The notes under the pieces: generated by a model
What the model saw: the letters and a program-made list of their open reading frames with translations, nothing else
Told to the model about the DNA's origin: nothing
Database searches by the model: none
Part shown: positions 7,875 to 18,440 of the stretch, piece after piece
Layout: every line of letters starts with the position of its first letter
Position numbering within the stretch: the first letter of the stretch is position 1
Source of the DNA: Pseudomonas putida
Lineage (GTDB): Bacteria; Pseudomonadota; Gammaproteobacteria; Pseudomonadales; Pseudomonadaceae
NCBI GenBank assembly: GCA_029953615.1
Contig: CP124529.1
Span: 1,054,001-1,118,000, forward strand
DNA length: 64,000 bases
Direction of reading: 5' to 3'
Position numbers and translations under genes: made by a program

Positions 7875-9983
7875 TTACGCGGCCTCTACCTGCACAGGTA
7901 CGCCATTGAGGGCGGCATTGCCGGAAACCTGGTCACGCAGGCGCTCATCGGTGAGGTCATTGGCACTCACGCCAGGTTGCGCCTTGGCAATTTGCATGTG
8001 CACGCCCTGACGAGCGTGACCGAAGCCATGGGGCAGGCTGACCACACCCGGCATCATGTCTTCGCAGGCCTGTACCTCGACTTCAAGCTCCCCGGTACGC
8101 GAGCGGATACGAACCCGCTGGCCGTCCTGCAGCTGCCGCTGCTGAAGGTCCTGCGGGTGCATCAACAACTGATGTCGTGGTTTGCCTTTCACCAGCCGAT
8201 GATAATTGTGCATCCACGAATTGTTGCTGCGTACATGGCGACGGCCGATCAGCAGCAGTTCGCCTGGCACCGGAGGGGCTTGTTGCGCCAGCCGCTCCAA
8301 GTCGTCCAGCAGCACCTGGGGCGCCGTTTCTACAGCCTTGCTGGCAGTTGTCAGGCGCGCAGCAAGGTTGGTGCGCAATGGCCCCAGGTCGAGGCCATGC
8401 GGGTGCTTGTCCAGGGCTGCCAGCGACAACTGCCAGGGAGTCGCCTCGCCATAGCGCCCCTTGCGCAGGGCCAGGTCGATCATCTGCGCCGGTGCCCAGG
8501 TCGGCTTCAGTTCCAGCTCGGCGCGCTTGGCGAACGCTTGTGCCAGCCCGACGAAAATCTCCCAGTCGTGCAATGCCCCTTCGGGCTTGGCCAGGATCGC
8601 CCGATTGAAGCGTGTCACGTTGCGCACGGCCAGCAGGTTGAACGTGCTGTCGTAATGATCGTTTTCCAGCGCCGAGGTGGAGGGCAGAATCAGATCGGCA
8701 TGACGAGTGGTTTCGTTGATGTACAGGTCGATGCTGAGCATGAATTCCAACCCACCCAGCGCCACATCCAACTGGCGGCCGTTCGGGGTGGACAGTACCG
8801 GGTTGCCGGCCACCGTCACCAGCGCGCGCACCTGCCCTTCGCCGGGTGTCAGCATTTCCTCGGCCAAGGCCGCCACGGGCAGTTCGCCGCCGTACTCGGG
8901 CAAGCCCGACACCCGGCTCTGCCAGGCGTTGAAATGGCCACCCGAGGTGGTCGCCACCAGGTCGACGGCAGGCTCGGTGCACAGCGCGCCTCCCTCACGG
9001 TCAAGGTTGCCGGTCACCAGGTTGATCAGTTGCACCAGCCAGTGACAAAGGGTGCCGAAGGCCTGGGTAGAAACCCCCATGCGGCCGTAGCACACCGCCT
9101 TGTCGGCCGCAGCGAAGTCCCGCGCCAGCTGGCGAATGTCTGTTGCGGCAATGCCACAATGGGCACTCATGGCCTCTGCGCTGAACGGCGCAATTGCTTC
9201 GCGCACCTGCTGCAGGCCGGTGACCGGCAAGTGCGAGCCGCGCGCCAGGCCTTCAGCGAACAGGGTGTTGAGCACGCCACACAACAAGGCCGCATCCCCT
9301 CCAGGGCGAATGAACAGGTGACTGTCGGCCATCGCCGCCGTTTCGCTGCGCCGCGGGTCCACCACGACCAGGCGCCCACCCCGGGCCCGCAGGGCTTTCA
9401 GGCGCTTTTCCACATCCGGCACGGTCATGATGCTGCCATTGGAAGCCAGCGGGTTGCCGCCAAGAATCAGCATGAAACCGGTCTGGTCGATATCCGGGAT
9501 CGGCAGCAGCAGGCCATGGCCGTACATCAGGTGGCTGACCAGGTGCTGCGGCAACTGGTCCACCGAGGTGGCAGAGAAGCGGTTGCGGGTTTTCAACAGG
9601 CCCAGGAAGTAGTTGCTGTGGGTCATCAGGCCGTAGTTGTGCACGCTCGGGTTGCCTTGGTACACCGCAACGGCATTGCGCCCATGGGCCTGCTGGATCG
9701 CCCACAACCTGTCGGCGGCCAGGGCAAAGGCTTCGTCCCAGCCGATAGCCTGCCAGTGCTCGCCCACCCGCTTGTGCGGTTGGCGCAGGCGGTCGGGGTC
9801 ATTCTGGATGTCCTGCAAGGCCACGGCCTTTGGGCAGACATGGCCGCGGCTGAACGGGTCCTGCGGGTCGCCCTTGATCGAGCTGATCAGCGCCCGCCCG
9901 TGGTCGTCATGGCTGACTTCGATGTTCAGTCCGCAGATTGCTTCACACAGGTGACAGGCACGGTGGTGCAGGGTCTTGGTCAT
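7875..9983 (-). CDS. Molybdopterin-dependent oxidoreductase (bis-MGD family)
   Basis: A 702-residue protein of the formate dehydrogenase / nitrate reductase superfamily. The N-terminal [4Fe-4S] motif is C10-x2-C13-x3-C17-x32-C50. GNPSVHNYG, GGNPLASNGS and the C-terminal molydopterin dinucleotide domain (LLLIGRRHVRSNNSWMHN, then FGHARQG) support cofactor binding. At the usual metal-ligand position the sequence reads SATSVDQLP, so the ligand may be Ser rather than Cys or Sec; this is inference. There is no Tat signal, so it is likely cytoplasmic. No partner subunit or maturation gene is adjacent, and the substrate is unknown. Confidence 0.85.
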   Translation of the reverse strand: MTKTLHHRACHLCEAICGLNIEVSHDDHGRALISSIKGDPQDPFSRGHVCPKAVALQDIQNDPDRLRQPHKRVGEHWQAIGWDEAFALAADRLWAIQQAHGRNAVAVYQGNPSVHNYGLMTHSNYFLGLLKTRNRFSATSVDQLPQHLVSHLMYGHGLLLPIPDIDQTGFMLILGGNPLASNGSIMTVPDVEKRLKALRARGGRLVVVDPRRSETAAMADSHLFIRPGGDAALLCGVLNTLFAEGLARGSHLPVTGLQQVREAIAPFSAEAMSAHCGIAATDIRQLARDFAAADKAVCYGRMGVSTQAFGTLCHWLVQLINLVTGNLDREGGALCTEPAVDLVATTSGGHFNAWQSRVSGLPEYGGELPVAALAEEMLTPGEGQVRALVTVAGNPVLSTPNGRQLDVALGGLEFMLSIDLYINETTRHADLILPSTSALENDHYDSTFNLLAVRNVTRFNRAILAKPEGALHDWEIFVGLAQAFAKRAELELKPTWAPAQMIDLALRKGRYGEATPWQLSLAALDKHPHGLDLGPLRTNLAARLTTASKAVETAPQVLLDDLERLAQQAPPVPGELLLIGRRHVRSNNSWMHNYHRLVKGKPRHQLLMHPQDLQQRQLQDGQRVRIRSRTGELEVEVQACEDMMPGVVSLPHGFGHARQGVHMQIAKAQPGVSANDLTDERLRDQVSGNAALNGVPVQVEAA

Positions 9984-10238
9984 GGCCGCCTCTGCCTTGT
10001 TATCGTGGAGGATGTTGTAGAGGGTTGTCGAACATCGACTATGCGCTCACGCTCAACCACCGGCCAGCGCGCTTCGCGGCGTGAATCCACCGACATCAGG
10101 CACACGATTTGCGACAGCCATTTGCCAAATTGCCGGCAAGCCGTGTACAACCCTCTGTAGCAAATAAAAAACAGCACTGCCTGTCGGGTGAAGACACCCT
10201 TTGCAACACCCTTTGATTCCGGGCAGCTGTTTCCCCTC
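9984..10238. other. Divergent intergenic region before argF, no gene
   Basis: This is the upstream part of a nearly 400-base gap between the leftward oxidoreductase and argF. It holds the leader of the oxidoreductase gene. I see no further gene or strong structure; the argF control site lies immediately to the right. Confidence 0.4.
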
Positions 10239-10275
10239 TTGGCTTCAGGCGACATTTACTTATAGTATTGCGCCT
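10239..10275 (+). promoter_or_regulatory. argF promoter overlapped by candidate ArgR operator
   Basis: TTGGCT (10239-10244) and TATAGT (10261-10266) are 16 bases apart and form a plausible promoter. On the minus strand, TGTCGC-N8-AA (10254 to 10239) and GGCGC-N8-AA starting 21 bases away lie exactly over it. Half-site form and 21-base period match the site before argG. Arginine repression by steric block is inferred. Confidence 0.6.
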
Positions 10276-10380
10276 TTCCCTATTTCGTCCGCCCCCGTGC
10301 GGCTTACGCCGCAGGTCACTCCCGTTGTCAAAAAAACCATACGGTCGACCTGCATACCGTTGCAGATAAGGTAGTCAATC

Positions 10381-11301
10381 ATGAGCGCTAGGCACTTTCT
10401 CTCCCTGCTGGACTTCACCACCGACGAATTGCTCGGTGTGATCCGCCGCGGCATCGAGCTGAAGGACCTGCGCAAGCGAGGCGTGCTGTTCGAGCCCCTG
10501 AAGAACCGCGTGCTGGGCATGATCTTCGAAAAGTCCTCGACCCGTACCCGCGTGTCGTTCGAGGCGGGCATGATCCAGCTCGGCGGCCAGGCCATCTTCC
10601 TGTCCCCACGCGACACCCAGCTGGGCCGTGGCGAGCCGATCAGCGACAGCGCCATCGTGCTGTCGAGCATGCTCGACGTGGTGATGATCCGTACCCACGC
10701 CCACACCACCCTGACCGAATTCGCCGCCAACTCGCGTGTGCCGGTGATCAACGCGCTGTCCGACGAGTCGCACCCATGCCAGTTGCTGGCCGACATGCAG
10801 ACCTTCCTCGAACACCGCGGCTCGATCCAGGGCAAGACCGTCGCCTGGATCGGCGATGGCTTCAACATGTGCAACTCGTACATCGAGGCTGCCAGGCAGT
10901 TCGACTTCCAGCTGCGCATCGCCTGCCCGGAAGGCTACGAGCCGGACCCACGCTTCATGGCCATTGGTGGCGACCACGTGCAGATCGTGCGTGACCCGAA
11001 GGAAGCCGTGCGCGGCGCCCACCTGGTGACTACGGATGTCTGGACTTCCATGGGCCAGGAGGAGGAAACTGCTCGGCGCCTGGCGCATTTCGCGCCTTAC
11101 CAGGTCACCCGCGAACTGCTCGACCTGGCGGCACCCGACGCCCTGTTCATGCACTGCCTGCCCGCCCACCGTGGTGAGGAAATCAGCCATGACCTGCTCG
11201 ACGACCCACGTTCGGTCGCCTGGGACCAGGCTGAAAACCGCCTGCATGCACAGAAGGCCCTTCTCGAATTCCTTGTAGAACCGGCTTACCACCACGCATG
11301 A
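10381..11301 (+). CDS. argF: Ornithine carbamoyltransferase (anabolic)
   Basis: Transfers the carbamoyl group from carbamoyl phosphate to ornithine, giving citrulline for arginine synthesis. The 306-residue product has STRTR (53-57) for carbamoyl phosphate, HPCQ near 131 and [10 protein letters not shown] near 263, which places the catalytic Cys. Length matches the anabolic enzyme, and no arcA/arcC neighbours are present. The stop overlaps the next ATG by four bases, so an ABC ATPase gene is co-transcribed. An ArgR-like site covers the promoter. Confidence 0.96.
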   Translation: MSARHFLSLLDFTTDELLGVIRRGIELKDLRKRGVLFEPLKNRVLGMIFEKSSTRTRVSFEAGMIQLGGQAIFLSPRDTQLGRGEPISDSAIVLSSMLDVVMIRTHAHTTLTEFAANSRVPVINALSDESHPCQLLADMQTFLEHRGSIQGKTVAWIGDGFNMCNSYIEAARQFDFQLRIACPEGYEPDPRFMAIGGDHVQIVRDPKEAVRGAHLVTTDVWTSMGQEEETARRLAHFAPYQVTRELLDLAAPDALFMHCLPAHRGEEISHDLLDDPRSVAWDQAENRLHAQKALLEFLVEPAYHHA

Positions 11302-12407
11302 GTCAACCCCTACTGCTCAACCTGCGTAACCTCGCCTGCGGCTATGGCGACCAGCGCATCGTCCAGAACCTCAATCTGCACCTGAACGCAGGCGACATCG
11401 GTTGCCTGCTGGGTTCATCCGGTTGCGGCAAAACCACAACCCTGCGCGCCATCGCCGGTTTCGAGCCGGTGCACGACGGCGAGATCCAGCTGGCTGGCGA
11501 GGTCATTTCCCGGGCAGGCTTCACGCTGGCTCCGGAAAAACGCCGCATCGGCATGGTGTTCCAGGATTACGCGCTGTTTCCGCACCTGACCGTGGCACAG
11601 AACGTTGCCTTCGGCATCGCCAAGCACCCGCGCCAGGCCGAGGTCATCGAAGAGATGCTCGAGCTGGTCAAGCTGGGTGGCCTGGGCGGGCGCTACCCGC
11701 ATGAACTGTCCGGTGGCCAGCAGCAACGGGTCGCCCTGGCCCGTGCACTGGCACCGGAGCCGCAACTGCTGCTGCTCGACGAGCCCTTCTCCAACCTCGA
11801 CGTGGAACTGCGCCGGCGCCTGAGCCATGAGGTTCGCGACATACTCAAGAGCCGCGGCACCAGCGCCATCCTGGTGACCCATGACCAGGAAGAGGCCTTT
11901 GCCGTCAGCGACCAGGTCGGTGTGTTCAAGGAGGGCCGCCTGGAACAGTGGGACACGCCCTACAACCTTTACCACGAGCCACAGACGCCGTTCGTGGCCA
12001 GCTTCATTGGCCAGGGGTATTTCATCCGTGGGCAGATGATCAGCCACGAGGCGGTCAATACCGAGCTGGGTGAGTTGCGCGGCAATCGTGCCTACATCAT
12101 GGCGCCGGGCAGCTCGGTGGATGTACTGTTGCGCCCTGACGATATCGTCCACGCACCGGGCAGTGCGCTGCAGGCGAACATCGTTGGCAAGAGCTTCCTT
12201 GGCGCATCGACTCTATACCGCCTGCAGTTGCCGACTGGTAGCCAGCTGGAGGCAATTTTCCCTAGCCATGACGATCATCAGGTCGGTGAGGATGTGGGGA
12301 TTGCCGTGAAAGCCGACCATCTGGTGCTGTTCCCGGTCCCGGGCAGTGTGGCGGCGCAGTTGCCGCGACAGGAGAACGGGGTGCGCCGGTACAGTTCGGC
12401 GACCTGA
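11298..12407 (+). CDS. ABC transporter ATP-binding protein, orphan
   Basis: A 369-residue ATPase of the iron(III)/spermidine-putrescine/sulfate importer class. The Walker A motif GSSGCGKTT lies at residues 39-47, the signature LSGGQQQR near 137, Walker [13 protein letters not shown] near 157, and the H-loop in [10 protein letters not shown]-terminal TOBE-like domain follows from about residue 245. No permease or binding protein lies nearby, so the partners must be encoded elsewhere. Co-transcription with argF hints at a link with arginine-related uptake, but substrate cannot be told from sequence. Confidence 0.85.
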   Translation: MSQPLLLNLRNLACGYGDQRIVQNLNLHLNAGDIGCLLGSSGCGKTTTLRAIAGFEPVHDGEIQLAGEVISRAGFTLAPEKRRIGMVFQDYALFPHLTVAQNVAFGIAKHPRQAEVIEEMLELVKLGGLGGRYPHELSGGQQQRVALARALAPEPQLLLLDEPFSNLDVELRRRLSHEVRDILKSRGTSAILVTHDQEEAFAVSDQVGVFKEGRLEQWDTPYNLYHEPQTPFVASFIGQGYFIRGQMISHEAVNTELGELRGNRAYIMAPGSSVDVLLRPDDIVHAPGSALQANIVGKSFLGASTLYRLQLPTGSQLEAIFPSHDDHQVGEDVGIAVKADHLVLFPVPGSVAAQLPRQENGVRRYSSAT

Positions 12408-12418
12408 TTCGATATTCT

Positions 12419-12520
12419 GGGGCCGCTCTGCGGCCCATCGCGACACAAGGCCGCTCCTACAAGGGTAAGTATTCCCCTGTAGGAGCGGCCTTGTGTCGCG
12501 ATGGGCTGCAAAGCAGCCCC
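12419..12520. repeat. Inverted repeat pair, GACACAAGGCCGCTCCTAC family
   Basis: Two arms of about 47 bases, nearly complementary, lie between the ABC ATPase and ybaK. The core is TGTAGGAGCGGCCTTGTGTC with GC-rich ends. The same family recurs at 38.8 kb, with variants at 36.9 and 40.6 kb. The pair can form a terminator-like cruciform between convergent genes. Confidence 0.75.
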
Positions 12521-12527
12521 AAAATTC

Positions 12528-12998
12528 TCAGCCTCTACCGATCCCGGCAAACTTGCCCTGGGTATGCTCGGCCAATACCGCTGCCGCCAACTCTACCTCC
12601 AGCCCACGCCGCCCGGCGCTGACATGGATAGTCGCAAAATTCTGCGCCGAGTCATCGATGAAGGTGCGCAGGCGCTTCTTCTGCCCCAGCGGGCTGATCC
12701 CTCCCACCAGGTACCCCGTGGCCCGTTGCGCCACCGCCGGGTCAGCCATCTCGCACTTTTTCACCCCCGCAGCATGGGCCAGGGCTTTGAGGTCCAGCGT
12801 GCCCACCACAGGCACTACCGCTACCAGCAACTCCCCCTTCTCGCTACTCGCCAGCAAGGTCTTGAACACCTGCTGCGGGTCGAGACCGAGCTTTTCCGCA
12901 GCCTCCAGGCCATACGACGCCGACTTCGGGTCATGTTCGTAACTGTGCACACGATGTTCGGCGCGGTGCTTCTTCAACAGGTCTAGGGCGGGGGTCAT
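12528..12998 (-). CDS. ybaK: Cys-tRNA(Pro) deacylase, YbaK/EbsC family
   Basis: Trans-editing enzyme that hydrolyses Cys-tRNA(Pro) made by misacylation. The 156-residue product begins [24 protein letters not shown] and contains [12 protein letters not shown] and the family segment [14 protein letters not shown], typical of bacterial YbaK. It lies convergent to the preceding ABC ATPase and divergent from glpF. Confidence 0.93.
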   Translation of the reverse strand: MTPALDLLKKHRAEHRVHSYEHDPKSASYGLEAAEKLGLDPQQVFKTLLASSEKGELLVAVVPVVGTLDLKALAHAAGVKKCEMADPAVAQRATGYLVGGISPLGQKKRLRTFIDDSAQNFATIHVSAGRRGLEVELAAAVLAEHTQGKFAGIGRG

Positions 12999-13145
12999 GC
13001 AGTTGCTCCGGTCAGGGACGGCTCGGCGGCTACTTTAGGACAATTCCCACAGCGCAGCCAGCGCACCGCAATCGCGCCCCTCTAGCACGCGGATACGCAC
13101 CGGAAATCAGCAACCAGATCGTGACCGATCGTTCACTTTCGACCT

Positions 13146-13192
13146 TTGACATCAGCGTTTCTTGTCTATATTTTTTCGTTTGTGAATAAATG
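13146..13192 (+). promoter_or_regulatory. glpF promoter with GlpR-like operator
   Basis: TTGACA (13146-13151) is followed after 17 bases by TATTTT. Directly downstream, TTCGTTTGTGAA is an imperfect inverted repeat like the TTCG...CGAA elements before glpD. A GlpR-binding role is inferred. The 300-base gap between ybaK and glpF holds no other gene. Confidence 0.5.
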
Positions 13193-13279
13193 GTGCACTT
13201 TTAAGGTGCATTTCCTACATCTGCCTGGGGTCAATGGGGATAGACACCAGGCTTTGCTGTCGAGCGCCCAGCGCCTCAC

Positions 13280-13295
13280 AACAAAAAAAACGAGG
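13280..13295 (+). promoter_or_regulatory. A-rich AANAANAA motif beside the glpF Shine-Dalgarno
   Basis: AACAAAAAAAA directly precedes the ribosome site CGAGG. It matches the AANAANAA element bound by Hfq/Crc in Pseudomonas catabolite repression. This is a candidate translational control site, not proven. Confidence 0.5.
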
Positions 13296-13301
13296 TCATA
13301 C

Positions 13302-14153
13302 ATGACGACTGCTCTACGCCAACCCACGCTGTCCAGCCAATGCCTGGCCGAGTTCCTCGGTACTGCACTGCTCATCTTCTTCGGTACCGGCTGCGTCGCC
13401 GCGCTCAAGGTCGCGGGCGCCAGCTTTGGCCTGTGGGAAATCAGTATCATCTGGGGCGTGGGCGTCAGCATGGCGATCTACCTCACCGCCGGTATTTCCG
13501 GCGCGCACCTGAACCCGGCGGTGAGCATCGCCCTTACCCTGTTCGCCGGTTTCGACAAGCGCAAGCTGCCCTTCTACATGCTGGCCCAGGTATGCGGTGC
13601 GTTCTGTGGTGCCGCATTGGTCTACACCCTGTACAGCAACCTGTTCTTCGATTTCGAACAGGCCCACGCCATGCTGCGCGGTAGCGAAGCCAGCCTGGAG
13701 CTGGCCTCGGTGTTCTCCACCTATCCACACCCGTCGCTGTCCACCGGCCAGGCGTTCCTGGTCGAGGTGATCATCACCGCGATCCTGATGGCGGTGATCA
13801 TGGCCCTGACCGACGACAACAACGGCCTGCCGCGCGGTGCCATGGCCCCGCTGCTGATCGGCCTGCTGATCGCCGTGATCGGCAGCGCCATGGGCCCGTT
13901 GACCGGCTTTGCCATGAACCCGGCCCGCGATTTCGGGCCAAAACTCATGACCTTCCTGGCCGGTTGGGGCGAAATCGCCTTCACTGGCGGTCGGGACATG
14001 CCCTATTTCCTGGTTCCGGTGTTCGCACCGATCCTTGGCGCCTGCCTCGGTGCCGCGACCTATCGCGGCCTGATCGCCCGTAACCTGCCAATGGCAGCCG
14101 CCGGGAACCCTGAGACAAATGACAACCGCCAGGGCGATACTCAAGTCAATTGA
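13302..14153 (+). CDS. glpF: Glycerol uptake facilitator
   Basis: Inner-membrane aquaglyceroporin that lets glycerol diffuse in. The 283-residue product has six hydrophobic helices and the two NPA loops, HLNPAVS (about N71) and AMNPARDF (about N206). The Asp after the second NPA (NPARD) is typical of glycerol facilitators rather than water channels. The frame extends upstream, but the ATG at 13302 has CGAGG at the right distance and MTTALRQPT fits. It begins the glpF-glpK pair; glpR and glpD follow. Confidence 0.95.
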   Translation: MTTALRQPTLSSQCLAEFLGTALLIFFGTGCVAALKVAGASFGLWEISIIWGVGVSMAIYLTAGISGAHLNPAVSIALTLFAGFDKRKLPFYMLAQVCGAFCGAALVYTLYSNLFFDFEQAHAMLRGSEASLELASVFSTYPHPSLSTGQAFLVEVIITAILMAVIMALTDDNNGLPRGAMAPLLIGLLIAVIGSAMGPLTGFAMNPARDFGPKLMTFLAGWGEIAFTGGRDMPYFLVPVFAPILGACLGAATYRGLIARNLPMAAAGNPETNDNRQGDTQVN

Positions 14154-14177
14154 CGCCGGCGTCACACCCAGCCCTGA

Positions 14178-15704
<1,527 letters not shown>

Positions 15705-15730
15705 TGCCCGGCGCGAAAGCTTGCCCAAAT

Positions 15731-15805
15731 CCTGTGGGAGCGGGTTTACCCGCGAAGATGGCACCGGCTGCGCCGGTGTTCGCGGCTGAAGCCGCTCCCA
15801 CAGGG
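15731..15805. repeat. REP-like inverted repeat between glpK and glpR
   Basis: CCTGTGGGAGCGGGTTTACC at one end is answered by GGCTGAAGCCGCTCCCACAG at the other, with a smaller GCACCGGCTGCGCCGGTG hairpin between them. Confidence 0.7.
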
Positions 15806-15947
15806 ACCAGTACAGCTTTTGGGTTTTGTGCATGACGAGCGCCGCAGCAGGGACCGCGTGAAGCAACGGGCCTGTTAGTCTACTGGTCGTAGTCCCCGTC
15901 CTACGGCATCATTGCAGCATTTGTCCGGCAGCCCCAAAGGACCGCCC

Positions 15948-16703
15948 ATGAATCTGCCCCCTCGCCAACAACAAATTCTCGAACTGGTACGCGAACGCGG
16001 TTACGTCAGTATCGAGGAAATGGCGCAGCTGTTCGTCGTCACTCCGCAGACTATCCGCCGTGATATCAACCAGCTTGCAGAACTCAACCTGCTACGCCGT
16101 TACCACGGCGGCGCAGCCTATGATTCGAGCATCGAGAACACCGCCTACGCCATGCGCGCCGACCAGATGCGTGACGAAAAGCAACGCATCGCCGAAGCCG
16201 TGGCTCGGCAGATTCCCGACCATGCCTCGCTGTTCATCAACATCGGCACCACCACCGAATCCATCGCCCGCGCACTGCTCAACCACAACCACCTGAAAGT
16301 CATCACCAACAATCTGCATGTCGCCGCGATCCTTGCCGCCAAGGATGATTTCGAAGTACTGGTGGCCGGGGGCACGGTGCGTCGCGATGGCGGGGTTGTC
16401 GGCCAGGCCAGTGTCGACTTCATCAACCAGTTCAAGGTCGACTTCGCCCTGGTGGGCATCAGCGGCATCGACGAAGACGGCAGCCTGCTCGATTTCGACT
16501 ACCAGGAAGTGCGGGTGTCCCAGGCAATCATCGCCAATGCCCGACAAGTGATTCTTGCCGCCGACTCCAGCAAGTTCGGGCGCAACGCCATGGTGCGCAT
16601 GGGCTCGATCAGCCTGGTCGACTGCCTGGTCACCGACCAGGCGCCAACGCCCGCCCTTACCCAGTTGCTCAACCAGTACAAGATACGCCTCGAAGTAGTC
16701 TGA
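15948..16703 (+). CDS. glpR: Glycerol-3-phosphate regulon repressor (DeoR family)
   Basis: DNA-binding repressor of the glp genes. The 251-residue product has a DeoR-type winged helix at residues 1-60 ([19 protein letters not shown], then [12 protein letters not shown]). A sugar-phosphate-sensing domain follows with [15 protein letters not shown] and [20 protein letters not shown]. The ATG at 15948 has AAAGGA upstream and fits the family start. It lies between glpK and glpD; GlpR-like operators precede glpF and glpD. Confidence 0.95.
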   Translation: MNLPPRQQQILELVRERGYVSIEEMAQLFVVTPQTIRRDINQLAELNLLRRYHGGAAYDSSIENTAYAMRADQMRDEKQRIAEAVARQIPDHASLFINIGTTTESIARALLNHNHLKVITNNLHVAAILAAKDDFEVLVAGGTVRRDGGVVGQASVDFINQFKVDFALVGISGIDEDGSLLDFDYQEVRVSQAIIANARQVILAADSSKFGRNAMVRMGSISLVDCLVTDQAPTPALTQLLNQYKIRLEVV

Positions 16704-16817
16704 GCCGCCAGTGGGCTGCGAAGCGGCCCGCCGTTTTCGTAAATGTTCACTTTGTTGTCATCTGATCAGTTTTTTCTATAACTACTGACTGGCGACCGGC
16801 TTTCTGTTGCGCTAGTA

Positions 16818-16857
16818 TTTTCGAAAACGAACATCAATGTTCATATTCGATGTGAAC
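16818..16857 (+). promoter_or_regulatory. Cluster of GlpR-like operators before glpD
   Basis: Three overlapping inverted repeats follow one another: TTCGAAAACGAA, GAACATCAATGTTC (perfect 6-bp arms) and TTCATATTCGATGTGAA. They end about 20 bases before the glpD start. Their TTCR...YGAA form resembles the element before glpF. Confidence 0.55.
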
Positions 16858-16876
16858 AGCCTCAGGAGGCCTTGCC

Positions 16877-18415
16877 GTGTCCCAGCCCGTTTCGTCCCAG
16901 CCCCCACTCGCCGACTGCTATGACCTCGCCGTGATCGGCGGTGGCATCAATGGCGTGGGCATCGCTGCCGACGCCGCCGGGCGCGGCCTGAAGGTGTTCC
17001 TCTGCGAAAAGGACGATCTGGCCCGGCACACCTCGTCGGCCAGCAGCAAACTGATCCATGGCGGCCTGCGCTACCTGGAGCACTACGAGTTTCGCCTGGT
17101 GCGTGAAGCGCTGGCCGAGCGTGAAGTACTGCTGGCCAAGGCCCCGCATATCGTCAAGCCCATGCGTTTCGTGCTGCCGCACCGCCCGCACCTGCGCCCG
17201 GCCTGGATGATCCGCGCCGGCCTGTTCCTGTATGACCATCTGGGCAAGCGCAAGCGCCTGGGTGCCTCGCGCAGCCTGCGCTTCGGCCCAGGCTACCCGC
17301 TCAAGCCAGCGATCACCCGTGGCTTCGAATACGCCGACTGCGCAGTGGACGACGCCCGCCTGGTGGTACTCAACGCCATGGCCGCCCGCGAGCACGGCGC
17401 GCACATCCACACCCGCACCCGCTGCTTGCGCGCCGAGCGTGTCGATGGCCTGTGGCAGGTGGAACTGCAGCACGCCGACGGCAGCCTGCAGAGCATTCGC
17501 GCCCGCGCCCTGGTCAACGCAGCAGGCCCGTGGGTTGCAAGCTTCATCAAGGACGACCTCAAGCTCGATGCGCCGTACGGCATCCGCCTGATCCAGGGTA
17601 GCCACCTCATCGTGCCGCGCCTGTACGAAGGTGAACACGCCTATATCCTGCAGAACGAAGACCAGCGTATCGTCTTCTGCATCCCATATCTGGACCGCTT
17701 TACCCTGATCGGCACTACCGACCGCGAATACAGCGGCGACCCGGCCAAGGTGGCAATCACCGAACAGGAAACCGAATACCTGCTGAAAGTGGTCAACGAG
17801 CACTTCAACCACCAGCTTGGTCGCAACGATATCGTGCACACCTACTCCGGGGTTCGCCCGCTGTGCAATGACGAATCGGACAACCCTTCGGCGGTGACCC
17901 GCGACTACACCCTGGCATTGTCCGCCAGCGAAGGTCAGGCACCGCTGCTGTCGGTGTTCGGCGGCAAGCTGACCACCTACCGCAAGCTGGCCGAATCGGC
18001 CATGGCCGAGCTCAAGCCGCATTTCCCGCAGATGCGTGGTAGCTGGACGGCCAGTGCGCCGCTGCCAGGTGGCGAGAACATGACGAGCGTACAAGACCTG
18101 GTGGATGCCGTACTGGCGCGCTGCGGCTGGTTGCCGGTGGACATCGCCAAACGCTGGGCGCTCACCTATGGCTACCGCGTGTGGCAGTTGCTCGACGGCG
18201 TGCACGGGCCGGAAGACCTGGGCCAGCCACTGGGCGGTGGGCTGTTCGGCCGCGAGGTGGAATACCTGTGCGATCAGGAATGGGCGTGCGACGCCGACGA
18301 TATCCTCTGGCGCCGCACCAAGCTGGGGCTGTTCACCAGCGCCAGTGAACAGCAATTGCTGAGGGATTACCTGCAACAACGCACGCAGAATCAGGCCCGA
18401 GTCCAGGCAGCCTGA
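16877..18415 (+). CDS. glpD: Aerobic glycerol-3-phosphate dehydrogenase
   Basis: FAD enzyme at the inner membrane that oxidises glycerol-3-phosphate to dihydroxyacetone phosphate and feeds electrons to quinone. The 512-residue product begins with the FAD-binding fold DLAVIGGGINGVGIAADAAG near residues 16-35. It has the family signature SSASSKLIHGGLRYLE near 53-68 and TTDREYSGDP later. The GTG start is supported by AGGAGG seven bases upstream. It ends the glp cluster; in P. aeruginosa glpM follows directly, whereas here about 11 kb intervenes. Confidence 0.96.
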   Translation: MSQPVSSQPPLADCYDLAVIGGGINGVGIAADAAGRGLKVFLCEKDDLARHTSSASSKLIHGGLRYLEHYEFRLVREALAEREVLLAKAPHIVKPMRFVLPHRPHLRPAWMIRAGLFLYDHLGKRKRLGASRSLRFGPGYPLKPAITRGFEYADCAVDDARLVVLNAMAAREHGAHIHTRTRCLRAERVDGLWQVELQHADGSLQSIRARALVNAAGPWVASFIKDDLKLDAPYGIRLIQGSHLIVPRLYEGEHAYILQNEDQRIVFCIPYLDRFTLIGTTDREYSGDPAKVAITEQETEYLLKVVNEHFNHQLGRNDIVHTYSGVRPLCNDESDNPSAVTRDYTLALSASEGQAPLLSVFGGKLTTYRKLAESAMAELKPHFPQMRGSWTASAPLPGGENMTSVQDLVDAVLARCGWLPVDIAKRWALTYGYRVWQLLDGVHGPEDLGQPLGGGLFGREVEYLCDQEWACDADDILWRRTKLGLFTSASEQQLLRDYLQQRTQNQARVQAA

Positions 18416-18440
18416 CCCTGCATGCCTCGCCTGGTGTCGC

